From: JAODBQ01 sp047602055
GTDB lineage: Bacteria; Actinomycetota; Acidimicrobiia; Acidimicrobiales; Ilumatobacteraceae
Direction of reading: 5' to 3'
DNA length: 64,000 bases
Assembly (NCBI GenBank): GCA_047602055.1
Contig: JASGIG010000001.1
Coordinates: forward strand, 2,852,001 to 2,916,000
Every line of letters starts with the position of its first letter. The stretch's first letter is position 1. The translations under genes were made by a program, and so were the position numbers. The notes beneath the pieces were generated by a model. It saw only the letters and a list, made by a program, of their open reading frames with translations. It searched no databases and was not told the origin of the DNA. Below are positions 16,452 to 25,019 of the stretch, piece by piece.

Positions 16452-17750
16452 GTGCGGCGGCGGATCCTGATCACCGCGGTCGCCGTCGCCGCGCTGGCCG
16501 TGCTCGCGTTCTCCGTCCCGACCGCGCTGGCGCTGCGCAACGCGGTGCGGCGCAGCGACCTGCTCGAGCTGCAGCGCGAGGCGGCGATCGTCGCCAGCCG
16601 CGTCAGGACCGCCGGCTCCGTCGACGTCGCCCCGTTGCGGGGGCTGATCAAGGCCGATCACGACTTGGCGTTCTACGACGGCAGCGGTGAGCTGGTGGAC
16701 GGCACCGGTCCGGCAACCGCCGACGACATCGTCGCCACGGCGGTGCGTGGGGATTTCGCCGAGGGCTACGTCGGCGGCGACCTGGTCGTCGCCGTCCCGC
16801 TGCGGCCGACCGCGGACGGCCCGGAGCTGGTGGTGCGGGTGCGCGAGCCGGCCGCCGACAGCCGGCGGCGGATGACGGTGCGGTTCGTGTGGCTCGGTGC
16901 CGCGGCGGTCGCGGTGCTCGGCGTCGCCGGGGTGATCGGGTGGCTGCTCGCCCGGCGGCTCAGCCGTCCCCTGGAGGGCCTGCGCGAGCACGCCGCGGCG
17001 CTCGGCCGTGCCGAGGAGGTGGCACCGATGGCGGTGACGGGCGTCGTCGAGATCGACGAGCTGGCCACGGCGATGGACGACGCCGGCTCGCGCATCCGCG
17101 AGCTGCTCGGCCGGGAGCGCTCGTTCTCGTCCAACGTCTCCCACCAGCTGCGCACCCCGGTCGCTGCGCTGCGCGTCGCCATCGAGGCCGAGCTCGACGC
17201 ACCGCGCCCGGACCCGACGCTCGTGCTGAACGAGAGCCTCGTCGCCCTCGACCGCCTCGGCTCGACGATCACCAGCCTGCTCGCCCTCGGCCGTCACGAC
17301 GAGGTGGCGGCGGCGTCGTGCGACGCCGCCGCGGTGGTCGCCGACGTCGTCGCCCGGTGGTCGCCGACGTTCGCCGCCGCGGGACGGACGGTGTCCGTCG
17401 CCGGCGCCGCGGGACGGGCCGCCGTCGATCCGGCGTCGATCCGGCACATCGTCGACGTGCTCCTGGACAACACGCTGACCCACGGTCGAGGTGCCGTCAC
17501 GGCGACGATGCGCGACCGCGCCGGCTGGGTGGAGGTCGACATCGCCGACGAGGGCCGGATCCCGCCCGCCGCCGATCCGTTCGGCGACGAGCGCCTCGAC
17601 GCCGGCCACGGGATCGGGTTGCGCCTGGCGCGCACGCTCGCCGAGTCGGCCCGCGGTGAGCTGGAGGTGGTGGCCGGGGAGCACACCGTGTTCCGCCTGC
17701 GCGTGCTCGTCGGCGCGAGCGGCGATGACCCAGCGTTTACCGGGCGCTGA
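16452..17750 (+). CDS. Sensor histidine kinase
   Basis: 432 residues from GTG 16452. TM1 is ~5-27, the extracytoplasmic sensor ~30-141, TM2 ~143-166, and a HAMP-like linker ~167-220. The H-box FSSNVSHQLRTP places the phosphorylated His at 231, N-box DVLLDN at 335-340, and G2 box GHGIGL at 385-390. The G1 box reads DEGRI rather than the usual DxGxG, so nucleotide binding may be atypical. It phosphorylates the OmpR-type regulator encoded 2 bp upstream. The sensed signal is unknown; the short sensor domain suggests an envelope cue. Confidence 0.92.
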   Translation: MRRRILITAVAVAALAVLAFSVPTALALRNAVRRSDLLELQREAAIVASRVRTAGSVDVAPLRGLIKADHDLAFYDGSGELVDGTGPATADDIVATAVRGDFAEGYVGGDLVVAVPLRPTADGPELVVRVREPAADSRRRMTVRFVWLGAAAVAVLGVAGVIGWLLARRLSRPLEGLREHAAALGRAEEVAPMAVTGVVEIDELATAMDDAGSRIRELLGRERSFSSNVSHQLRTPVAALRVAIEAELDAPRPDPTLVLNESLVALDRLGSTITSLLALGRHDEVAAASCDAAAVVADVVARWSPTFAAAGRTVSVAGAAGRAAVDPASIRHIVDVLLDNTLTHGRGAVTATMRDRAGWVEVDIADEGRIPPAADPFGDERLDAGHGIGLRLARTLAESARGELEVVAGEHTVFRLRVLVGASGDDPAFTGR

Positions 17751-17806
17751 TCTGCGCTCGCGCACCATCGCACGGCCACGCCACCCGCCGAGCCCAGGAG
17801 CAGCCC

Positions 17807-19006
17807 GTGTCGCACCGATGGTCCCCCCGCCATGCGCCGTTCGTCCTCGCCACCCTGGCCTGCGTGCTGGCGGTCGCGTTGGCGGCACCGGCGACGGGAT
17901 CGGTGCACGCCGACGCGGCGCTGTCGGTGACCACGCCATACCCGTCGATCGAGACCCAGCCGGGTTCGACGGTGAAGCTCGACGTCCACGTCACCAGCGG
18001 TGTCGTCGAGCCCGTCGACCTGCGCGTCGACGGGCTGCCGGACGGCTGGACCGCGATCCTCCGCGGCGGCGGCTTCGTCGTCCACGCGGTGACCGCGGCA
18101 CCGGTGACCACCACCAACACCACGCCGGCGACGGTGAGCCTGGAGGTCGACGTCCCCGCCGACGCGGCCGCCGGGGCCTACCCGTTCACCGTCACCGGGA
18201 CCGACCCCGACGGCACCGTGTCGCAGGCCAAGGTGACGCTGCAGGTGGCCGAGCAGGTCGACAGCGGCATCAAGATCACCGCCGACTTCCCCTCGCTGTC
18301 GGGCGACCCGGGAAGCGCGTTCACCTACAACCTCACCGTCACCAACGACACGCCCGAGCAGCAGACGTTCACGTTCTCGCCGACGGCTCCCGAGGGCTGG
18401 ACGGTGACCGCCTCGCCGGCTGCCCAGAGCAAGGCCAACACCGTGACGATCGACGGCGGCGGCAACACCAGCGTCACCGTGACGGCGACCCCACCGGCAA
18501 CCGTCACGCAGGGCAACTACCCGATCGACGTCGCCGTCTCCGCGGCCAACGGCGCCCAGGGCAAGATCGAGCTGCAGGCCCAGGTCACCGGCACGCCGAC
18601 GCTGGCCCTGGCCACGGCGTCGCAGCAGCTCAACGTCAGCGGCGCCTCCGACACCGTGAAGCGCATCCCGCTGGTCGTGTCGAACACGGGCACGGCGTCG
18701 CTGGAGAACGTCAAGCTCGCCGGCACCGCCCCGACCGGCTGGGACGTGTCGTTCGACCCGCAGCAGCTGACCGAGGTCAAGCCGAACGAGACCGCGCAGG
18801 TGACCGCGATCGTCAAGCCCAGCAGCAACGCCGTCGCCGGCGACTACGCGATCACGGTGCGGGCCAGCGCCGGCAGCGAGTCGTCGAGCGTCGACCTGCG
18901 CTACTCGCTGTCGGGGTCGAGCACGCTCGGGATCGTGGCGATCGTCGTGATCGTCCTCGCCGTGCTCGCGCTGGTCGGCGTGTTCGTCCGCTTCGGCCGG
19001 CGCTGA
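17807..19006 (+). CDS. Exported NEW3-domain membrane-anchored protein
   Basis: 399 residues from GTG 17807. The signal peptide is ~12-35 (FVLATLACVLAVALAAPATG). Three immunoglobulin-like beta domains follow, of NEW3/alpha-galactosidase-associated type, each with 'GLPDGWTA', 'APEGWTVTASP' or 'APTGWDVSFDP' turns. One C-terminal TM (STLGIVAIVVIVLAVLALVG) precedes the basic end RFGRR. The stop overlaps the ATPase start (TGATG). NEW3-type proteins are often encoded with ABC-2 exporters, presumably as extracytoplasmic partners. The substrate is unknown. Confidence 0.82.
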   Translation: MSHRWSPRHAPFVLATLACVLAVALAAPATGSVHADAALSVTTPYPSIETQPGSTVKLDVHVTSGVVEPVDLRVDGLPDGWTAILRGGGFVVHAVTAAPVTTTNTTPATVSLEVDVPADAAAGAYPFTVTGTDPDGTVSQAKVTLQVAEQVDSGIKITADFPSLSGDPGSAFTYNLTVTNDTPEQQTFTFSPTAPEGWTVTASPAAQSKANTVTIDGGGNTSVTVTATPPATVTQGNYPIDVAVSAANGAQGKIELQAQVTGTPTLALATASQQLNVSGASDTVKRIPLVVSNTGTASLENVKLAGTAPTGWDVSFDPQQLTEVKPNETAQVTAIVKPSSNAVAGDYAITVRASAGSESSSVDLRYSLSGSSTLGIVAIVVIVLAVLALVGVFVRFGRR

Positions 19007-19974
19007 TGGTCACCAAGACGCGGCGCCGGCCGCCGCCTCCGATCTCGCCGCGGCCGCAGGACGTGGTGATCGAGACCGTCGGGCTGACCAAGCGCTACGG
19101 CGAGCTGGTCGCCGTCGACTCGCTCGACCTGGCGATCGGGCGCGGCGAGGTGTTCGGGCTGCTCGGCCCGAACGGCGCCGGCAAGACGACGACGATCCTG
19201 ATGCTGCTGGGCCTCACCGAACCGACTCGTGGCACGGTGCGTGTCGGCGGCGTCGACCCGGCGCGCCATCCGCTGGAGGTGAAGTCGCGGGTCGGCTACC
19301 TGCCCGACGAGGTCGGCTTCTACGGCGACATGACGGCGCGGGAGAACCTGCGCTACACCGCGGCGCTGAACCGCATCGGGCGCGCCGAGGCCGGGCCGCG
19401 CATCGACGAGCTGCTCGCCGACGTCGGTCTCACCGATGCCGCCGACCAGCGGGTGGGGACGTTCTCGCGCGGCATGCTCCAGCGGCTCGGCCTGGCCGAC
19501 GCGCTCGTCAAGCAGCCGTCGATCCTGATCCTCGACGAGCCGACGGTGAACATCGACCCCGAGGGCGTGCGCGAGCTGCTGCTGCTCGTCGAGCGGTTGC
19601 GCACCGAGCAGGGCGTCACCGTGCTGCTGTCGTCGCACCTGCTGCACCAGGTGGAGCAGGTGTGCGACCGGATCGGCGTGTTCTCGCACGGCAAGCTCGT
19701 CGCCGCCGGGACGATCGACGAGCTGGCCGCGACGATCGTCGGGCGCTGGTCGTTCACGGTGGGCCTCGACGGCGCCGACGATCCCGCCGGTGAGCTGCGC
19801 TCGGTGGCCGGCGTCACCGAGGTGCGCCGCGGCGATGCCGGCTGGGCGGTCACCGCAGATCGCGACGTGCGCGCCGACGTGGTCGAGCTGGTGCAGCGCA
19901 ACGGCGCCCGGCTGACGCACCTCAGCCGCGACGGCGCCGACCTCGACGCGATCTACCACCGCTACCTGGGCTGA
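19006..19974 (+). CDS. ABC exporter ATP-binding protein (CcmA/NatA type)
   Basis: 322 residues. Walker A GPNGAGKTTT is near residue 55, Q-loop region VGYLPDEVGFYGDMTARENL, signature FSRGMLQRLGLA, Walker B SILILDEPTVNIDP, and switch His in LLSSHLL. A ~70-residue C-terminal extension follows. The ATG overlaps the NEW3-protein stop and the ABC-2 permease begins 11 bp after this stop, so the three products form one exporter. The N-terminal ~20 residues are Pro/Arg-rich. Confidence 0.93.
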   Translation: MVTKTRRRPPPPISPRPQDVVIETVGLTKRYGELVAVDSLDLAIGRGEVFGLLGPNGAGKTTTILMLLGLTEPTRGTVRVGGVDPARHPLEVKSRVGYLPDEVGFYGDMTARENLRYTAALNRIGRAEAGPRIDELLADVGLTDAADQRVGTFSRGMLQRLGLADALVKQPSILILDEPTVNIDPEGVRELLLLVERLRTEQGVTVLLSSHLLHQVEQVCDRIGVFSHGKLVAAGTIDELAATIVGRWSFTVGLDGADDPAGELRSVAGVTEVRRGDAGWAVTADRDVRADVVELVQRNGARLTHLSRDGADLDAIYHRYLG

Positions 19975-19985
19975 GGAGGCACCGG

Positions 19986-21014
19986 ATGTCCACGACCGTC
20001 GCCCCGCCCGCCGACGATGCGGCCCAGCCGGCCCCGGCGCCCCCGCCCCCGCCGCCCGAGCGGCGGCTGCGTGGCGGCTGGCGGATCGTCGCCGCCAAGG
20101 AGCTGGCCGACCACGTCCGCTCGGCGCGCTTCGTGATCCTCGTCGTCCTGCTCACCGTCGCCGGCGTCGCCTCGGTGCACTCGGCCAGCACCCCGATCCA
20201 CAGCGCTGCCGAGACGGCCACGCAGACGCCGTCGATCTTCCTCTACCTGTTCACCCTGTCGCCCGAGCGGGTGCCGGCGTTCCACGAGTTCCTCGGCATC
20301 CTCGGCCCGCTGCTCGGCATCGCCTTCGGCTTCGACGCGGTCAGCGGCGAGCGCTCGCAGCGCACGCTGCCGCGGCTGGTGTCGCAGCCGATCCACCGTG
20401 ACGAGATCATCAACGGCAAGTTCGTCGCCGGGATCGGGGCGATCGCCCTCGTGCTGGCCTGCCTGTTCGCCGGGATGTGCGGCTACGGGGCGATCATCCT
20501 CGGCACCGCCCCGTCCGGCAGCGAGATCGTCCGGATGCTCGCGTTCTACGTGATCGCCGTGGTCTACATCTCGCTGTGGCTGGCGCTGTCGCTGCTGCTG
20601 TCGGTGGTGTGCCGGCGCGCGGCCACCGCGGCGCTGGCGGCGATCGCCATCTGGCTGCTGATGACGCTGTTCGCCGGGCTGATCGCCGGCGTCGTCGCCG
20701 ACTCGGTGCGCAGCGTCAAGGACAGCACGAACACCGAGCAGGTGCTGGCCAACGCCCGGCTCGAGCTGAACATCCGGCGGTTGTCGCCCGACCAGCTGTA
20801 CAAGGACGCCACCGGCGTCGTGCTCAACCCGTCGCGCCAGTCGGCGGGCATCGTCGTGGTCGACGCCGACGACACGACGTCGCTGCCCAGCTCGCTGCCG
20901 CTCGGGCAGAGCCTGCTGCTGGCGTGGTGGCAGCTCGTCGTGCTCGTGGCGGTGACGCTGGTGATCTTCGGGGCGGCCTACGTCGCGTTCATGCGCCAGG
21001 AGGTGCGCGCCTGA
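19986..21014 (+). CDS. ABC-2 type permease subunit
   Basis: 342 residues. A Pro-rich cytoplasmic N-terminus (APAPPPPPPERR) precedes about six hydrophobic segments (FVILVVLLTVAGVASV, GILGPLLGIAFGFDAV, GAIALVLACLFAGMCGYGAI and others). FGFDAVSGERSQRTLPRLVSQP matches the ABC-2 'NatB-like' permease core. A ~70-residue loop between TM5 and TM6 is probably extracytoplasmic. It pairs with the ATPase just upstream. Repeat A begins 10 bp after the stop and runs in the same direction. Confidence 0.92.
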   Translation: MSTTVAPPADDAAQPAPAPPPPPPERRLRGGWRIVAAKELADHVRSARFVILVVLLTVAGVASVHSASTPIHSAAETATQTPSIFLYLFTLSPERVPAFHEFLGILGPLLGIAFGFDAVSGERSQRTLPRLVSQPIHRDEIINGKFVAGIGAIALVLACLFAGMCGYGAIILGTAPSGSEIVRMLAFYVIAVVYISLWLALSLLLSVVCRRAATAALAAIAIWLLMTLFAGLIAGVVADSVRSVKDSTNTEQVLANARLELNIRRLSPDQLYKDATGVVLNPSRQSAGIVVVDADDTTSLPSSLPLGQSLLLAWWQLVVLVAVTLVIFGAAYVAFMRQEVRA

Positions 21015-21023
21015 CGCAACGTC

Positions 21024-21118
21024 CTTGATCGTGCTCCGGTCGCGGCAGAGCTGCTCCCTGCACCTGCCGTGCTTCGCGGCCTCCGCTTCGCTCTGGTGCT
21101 CGCCGCGCCTTGGATCTG
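21024..21118 (+). repeat. Dispersed repeat A, copy 1
   Basis: The conserved core GTGCTCCGGTCGC is followed by AGCTGCTCCCTG and CCTGCCGTGCT, then a more variable CCTCCGCTTCGCT segment and CGCCGCGCCTTGGA. It starts 10 bp after the ABC permease stop, in the same orientation. Other copies lie at 29034-29101, 43411-43502 and 47320-47416. Confidence 0.8.
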
Positions 21119-21126
21119 TGGCTGCG

Positions 21127-22614
21127 TCAGATGGCGGCGGGGACCTTGGCGTCGCTGAAGATCATCACGCCGTCGTCGATCGGCGACTTCAGGAACATCT
21201 TGCGGTCGCGCGTGTAGTTCTGCGGGTTGATCCACGGCTCGCGGTCGCCCTGCTTGGGCAGCTTGTCCATGTCGCGCTGGATGTAGCCGGAGGAGAACGA
21301 CTCGATCCACGGGCTCGGCCTCATCCCGGCCTCGCTGGCGCGCAGCGTCGGCGTGCAGATCGTCGTGCCGGTGTCGCGCAGGTGGTTGAGCAGGCGGCAG
21401 ACGTAGCGGCAGATCAGGTCGGCGCGCAGGGTCCACGAGGCGTTGATGTAGCCGAACGACGACGCCAGGTTCGGCACGCCCGAGTACATGAAACCCTTGT
21501 AGGAGAAGGCCTGCGAGAAGTCGACGGGCTCGCCGTCGACGATGATCTGGGCCTCGCCGAGCGTCACCAGCTGCAGGCCGGTGGCGGTGACGACGATGTC
21601 GGCCTCCAGCTCCTGGCCGCTGGCCAGGCGGATGCCGTGCTCGGTGAACGTGTCGATCGTGTCGGTGACGACGGACGCCTTGCCGGACTTGATCGCCTCG
21701 AACAGGTCGGCGTTGGGCACCAGGCACAGGCGCTGGTCCCACGGGTCGTAGCTCGGCGTGAAGTGGGTGTCGACGTCGTAGTCCGGGCCGAGGTGCTTGC
21801 GGGTGCCCTTCAGCAGGCTGGCCTTCATCTTCGCCGGCTGGGTGCGCGAGCGCTTGTAGATCAGCTGGCCGAGGGCGACGTTCTTCCAGCGGGTGATCGC
21901 ATACGCGGTCTTGTCGGGCAGGACCTTGCGCAGGCGGTTGGCGATCTTGTCGACATCCGGACGGGCGACGACGTAGGTCGGGGAGCGCTGCAGCATCGTC
22001 ACCGTCGCGCCCTGCTCGGCCAGCGCCGGGATCAGCGTCATCGCCGTCGCCCCGGAGCCGACGACGACGACCCGCTTGTCGTCGACGTCGAGGTCCTCCG
22101 GCCAGAACTGCGGGTGCACGAGCGTGCCGCCGAAGCGCTCGGTGTTCGGCAGCTTGGCGTCGTAGCCGGCGCTGTAGCGGTAGTAGCCCGAGCACATGAA
22201 CAGGAAGCCGGCGGTCAGCGTGGTCTCGCCGTCGGCGTTCGACGCGGTGATCGTCCAGCGGGCGTCCGTGCTCGACCACTCGGCGCGGACCACCTTGTGG
22301 CCGAAGCGGATCCGCGGCGCCAGGCCGTTCTCGACGACGGTCTCGCGCAGGTACGACATGATCGACGCGCCGTCGGCGATCGCCTTCTCGGCGGTCCACG
22401 GCTTGAAGTCGTAGCCGAGCGTGTGCATGTCGCTGTCGGAGCGGACGCCGGGGTAGCGGAACAGGTCCCACGTGCCGCCGATGCCGTCGCGGGCCTCCAG
22501 GATCACGAAGCTGCGGTCCGGCGACTCGCGCCGCAGGTGGCACCCGGCCCCGATCCCGGAGATCCCCGCCCCGACGATCACCACGTCCACGTGCTCCACG
22601 GCCTGCTCGGTCAT
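21127..22614 (-). CDS. Flavin-containing monooxygenase, Baeyer-Villiger type
   Basis: 495 residues from ATG 22614. The FAD Rossmann motif VGAGISGIG is near residue 14. The BVMO fingerprint FxGxxxHxxxWP is exact (FGGTLVHPQFWP, 161-172). The NADPH Rossmann motif VGSGATAM is at ~186. The enzyme should insert oxygen next to a ketone or oxidise a heteroatom, using FAD, NADPH and O2; the substrate cannot be read from the sequence. It is a single-gene unit. The IS630 element sits only 14 bp upstream of the start, so the native promoter has probably been displaced. Its 3' side abuts repeat A copy 1. Confidence 0.9.
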   Translation of the reverse strand: MTEQAVEHVDVVIVGAGISGIGAGCHLRRESPDRSFVILEARDGIGGTWDLFRYPGVRSDSDMHTLGYDFKPWTAEKAIADGASIMSYLRETVVENGLAPRIRFGHKVVRAEWSSTDARWTITASNADGETTLTAGFLFMCSGYYRYSAGYDAKLPNTERFGGTLVHPQFWPEDLDVDDKRVVVVGSGATAMTLIPALAEQGATVTMLQRSPTYVVARPDVDKIANRLRKVLPDKTAYAITRWKNVALGQLIYKRSRTQPAKMKASLLKGTRKHLGPDYDVDTHFTPSYDPWDQRLCLVPNADLFEAIKSGKASVVTDTIDTFTEHGIRLASGQELEADIVVTATGLQLVTLGEAQIIVDGEPVDFSQAFSYKGFMYSGVPNLASSFGYINASWTLRADLICRYVCRLLNHLRDTGTTICTPTLRASEAGMRPSPWIESFSSGYIQRDMDKLPKQGDREPWINPQNYTRDRKMFLKSPIDDGVMIFSDAKVPAAI

Positions 22615-22625
22615 GGCGCCGGAGG

Positions 22626-23720
22626 CTAGTGTCGCGAGTCGTTGATTCGTTGGAGATAGCTGGCGAGGCTGTCGAGGATCTCGTCGGCGGTCTTGCGCCA
22701 GATGAATGGGCGTGGGTTCTCGTTCCAGTGCTCGACCCAGTCGTTGATGTCACGGCGGAGTTCGGTGACGGACCGGTGCGTGGCCCGGCGCAGCTTCTTC
22801 GTTGTCAGCTCGGAGAACCAGCGCTCGACTTGGTTGAGCCACGAGCTGTAGGTCGGGGTGTAGTGCAGCGTGAACCGGCGGTGTCGCTTCAGCCAGCGTT
22901 GGATCTCGGGTGCTTTGTGGGTGGAGGCGTTGTCGCAGATCACGTGCACGTCCAACCCGTCGGGCACGGTGCGGTCGATGAGGTTCAAGAACGATCTGAA
23001 CTCGACGGCGCGGTGCTGGTCGGTCATCTGGGTGAGCACCTTGCCCGAGGCGATGTCCAACGCGGCGTACAGGTCGGAGGTGCCGTTGCGCACGTAGGTG
23101 TAGGTCCGCCGTGCTGGGGTGCCGGGCAGCATCGGCAACACCGGGGCGGTGCGGTCGAGGGCTTGGACTTGGGTCTTCTCATCGACGCACAACACCACCG
23201 CGGCGTCGGGCGGGTTGAGATAGAGACCGACGACGTCGCGGACCTTGTCGATGAACTGCGGGTCGGTCGACAACTTGAAGTCCTCGATCCGGTGTGGCTT
23301 GAGCCCGAACGTGCGCCAGATCCTGGTGATCGCTGTCTGGTTCAGACCCACCTTGGCAGCCATCGACCGTGTCGACCACTGCGTCGCCCCGTCCGGCGGC
23401 GCCTCCTCCAGCGTGGTCACGATCACCTGCTCGACGATCTCGTCGGTGATCTTGCGCGGCTGCCCCGGACGCGGCTCGTCGATCAACCCGTCGAGACGCT
23501 TGGCGGCGAACCGGGACCGCCACTTGCCGACCGTCACCGCGTTGCACCTCAGGTCGCGGGCAATGTCCTTGTTCAGCTCACCATCCGCAGCGGCAAGCAC
23601 GATGCGACACCGCAACGCCAACGCCTGGCCCGTCGTCGGCCGGCGAGCCCACCGCTCAAGCGTCTCACGCTCATCCGCGCTCAACACGATCTGCGCTGTC
23701 GGTCGTCCTCGCTGGCCCAT
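22626..23720 (-). CDS. IS630-family DDE transposase
   Basis: 364 residues from ATG 23720. The N-terminal helix-turn-helix domains (~10-130) include ERWARRPTTGQALALRCRIV and NKDIARDLRCNAVTVGKWRS. The DDE catalytic core has first Asp in CVDEKTQV, second Asp in ICDNASTHK, and Glu in SSWLNQVERWF, the usual IS630 spacing. It catalyses cut-and-paste movement into TA sites. Its last codon (His, CAC) is the final IS triplet. The stop TAG (22626-22628) is made from the target TA plus the flanking G, so it is not encoded in the element itself. Confidence 0.95.
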   Translation of the reverse strand: MGQRGRPTAQIVLSADERETLERWARRPTTGQALALRCRIVLAAADGELNKDIARDLRCNAVTVGKWRSRFAAKRLDGLIDEPRPGQPRKITDEIVEQVIVTTLEEAPPDGATQWSTRSMAAKVGLNQTAITRIWRTFGLKPHRIEDFKLSTDPQFIDKVRDVVGLYLNPPDAAVVLCVDEKTQVQALDRTAPVLPMLPGTPARRTYTYVRNGTSDLYAALDIASGKVLTQMTDQHRAVEFRSFLNLIDRTVPDGLDVHVICDNASTHKAPEIQRWLKRHRRFTLHYTPTYSSWLNQVERWFSELTTKKLRRATHRSVTELRRDINDWVEHWNENPRPFIWRKTADEILDSLASYLQRINDSRH

Positions 23721-23801
23721 CGGTGCCTCCCATCGTCGCTGACAACAACGACAACACGACACACCACCTCAAAATTCCAGCGAACTACAGACTCAGGACA
23801 C
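22629..23801. mobile_element. Complete IS630-family insertion sequence (1173 bp)
   Basis: The ends are imperfect inverted repeats of ~25 bp: left GTGTCGCGAGTCGTTGATTC, right (reverse complement) GTGTCCTGAGTCTGTAGTTC, both continuing to CGxTGG. The element is flanked by the TA dinucleotide duplication typical of IS630/Tc1 (22627-22628 and 23802-23803). It contains one intact transposase gene on the minus strand. Intact ends and frame suggest recent insertion. The insertion point is just upstream of the monooxygenase start and next to twin palindromes. Confidence 0.9.
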
Positions 23802-23812
23802 TAGCCAACGCC

Positions 23813-23919
23813 CGCGATTCGAGATGTGCGGCGCTGGTGCGCACATCTCGAATCGCGTTGGTCGCCGGTCGTGCCGCGATGTGAGATGTGCCGTCCCGGT
23901 GCGCACATCTCGAATCGCG
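23813..23919. repeat. Twin palindromes (REP-like pair) beside the IS630 element
   Basis: Arms CGCGATTCGAGATGTGCG (23813-23830) and CGCACATCTCGAATCGCG (23840-23857) are perfectly complementary over 18 bp around a 9-nt loop. The right arm recurs exactly at 23902-23919, facing an imperfect left arm at 23875-23892 (three mismatches). The pair lies between the IS end and the GT2 gene. The sequence suggests a repetitive extragenic palindrome or a paired regulatory/termination structure. Confidence 0.8.
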
Positions 23920-23955
23920 CGGTCGTCGGCAGGAGCGCTGGTGTGGTCAGATCGG

Positions 23956-24816
23956 ATGGTGCTGGCCGTGGTGGTGACGACGTACTCGGCGCCGCCGGAG
24001 ATGCTGGCGCGGTGCCTGCGCAGCGTGCTCGACGGTGGGGGAGCGGACGCGGTGATCGTCGTCGACAACGGCGGGCACGCGGTCGTCCCCGACGGCGTCG
24101 AGCTGCTCCAGCCGGGGCGCAACGGCGGCTTCGGGGCCGCGGCCAACCTCGGCTTCGGGCGAGCGGTGACGCTCGGGGCGACGGCGTGCGCGCTGCTCAA
24201 CGACGACGTGGTCGTCGAGCCCGGCTGGCTGGATCCGCTCGTCGCCGAGCTGCGCGTCGGGGAGCGGATCGGCGCGGTGCAGCCGAAGCTGCTCGTCGCC
24301 GGGACGTCGCCGGCCGTCGTCAACAGCCTCGGCGTCGCCCAGGACCGCTACGGGCAGGGACAGGACGTCGCCATCGGCGCGCCGGACGATCCGGCCGACG
24401 TCGCGCCACGCGACGTCGAGATGTTCACCGCCGGCGCGGTGCTGCTGGCGATGGACTTCGTCGGCGAGGTGGGCGGCTTCGACGAGCGCTACTTCATGTA
24501 CTACGAGGACGTCGACCTCGGCCGCCGCGGCGCCGAGCTCGGCTGGTGCTACCGCTGCGCCCCGGCCAGCCGGGTGTGGCACGAGGGCGGCGTGTCGTCG
24601 GCGTCGCTCGGCGGCCGGCGTGCCGCGCTGGCCGAGCGCAACCGGCTGTGGGTGCTGTGGCGCTTCGCCGACTGGCGCACGATCGCCGCCGGCGTGTGGC
24701 TGGCCGTGCGCCGTGTGCTCCACGCCCCGAGGCTGTGCCACGCCCAGGGCCTCGTCGCCGGCCTCGCCGGTGCTCCCCGCCGTCTCGGCGAACGCCGCCG
24801 CGCCGGCCGGCGCTGA
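23956..24816 (+). CDS. GT2-family glycosyltransferase
   Basis: 286 residues from ATG 23956; an in-frame GTG at 23941 is possible. GT-A motifs: LAVVVTTYSAPPEML, DAVIVVDNGG, NGGFGAAANLGFGRA, metal site LLNDDVVVEPGW, FMYYEDVDLGRRGAELG, and VWHEGG. This is the rhamnosyltransferase-like (WbbL/GlfT1) subgroup of GT2. It stands apart from the main polysaccharide locus, behind twin palindromes and an IS. Transfer of a sugar to a lipid-linked or cell-wall acceptor is inferred from the family. Confidence 0.85.
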   Translation: MVLAVVVTTYSAPPEMLARCLRSVLDGGGADAVIVVDNGGHAVVPDGVELLQPGRNGGFGAAANLGFGRAVTLGATACALLNDDVVVEPGWLDPLVAELRVGERIGAVQPKLLVAGTSPAVVNSLGVAQDRYGQGQDVAIGAPDDPADVAPRDVEMFTAGAVLLAMDFVGEVGGFDERYFMYYEDVDLGRRGAELGWCYRCAPASRVWHEGGVSSASLGGRRAALAERNRLWVLWRFADWRTIAAGVWLAVRRVLHAPRLCHAQGLVAGLAGAPRRLGERRRAGRR

Positions 24817-24856
24817 CAGCGCCGCCCGTGGCCGGCCATCCGGCTCGCGACCCGAG

Positions 24857-24936
24857 CCCCACGTGCTGGTGCGAGTCGCCGCCGTCGGACCGTCCGAGGC
24901 GTGCGACTCCGACCAATGCCGCGGACTCCGGCCAGC
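24857..24936 (+). repeat. Dispersed repeat D, copy 1
   Basis: TGCTGGTGCGAGTCG, later GCGACTCCGA and GCGGACTCCGG, parallels 26032-26104 (TGCTGGTCCGAGTCGG, ACGACTCGGA, TGGACTCGG). GAGTCG and CGACTC can pair in both copies. Together with repeat B copy 1 it fills the 329-bp gap 24817-25145, in which I see no gene. Confidence 0.5.
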
Positions 24937-25019
24937 ACGTCCAGCTGGGGAAGACGCCTGGGTCAGGCCGGTCGCCGATCCAAGGTGCACCCGGCACGGC
25001 AGGTGCAGCGAGCCGGCCG

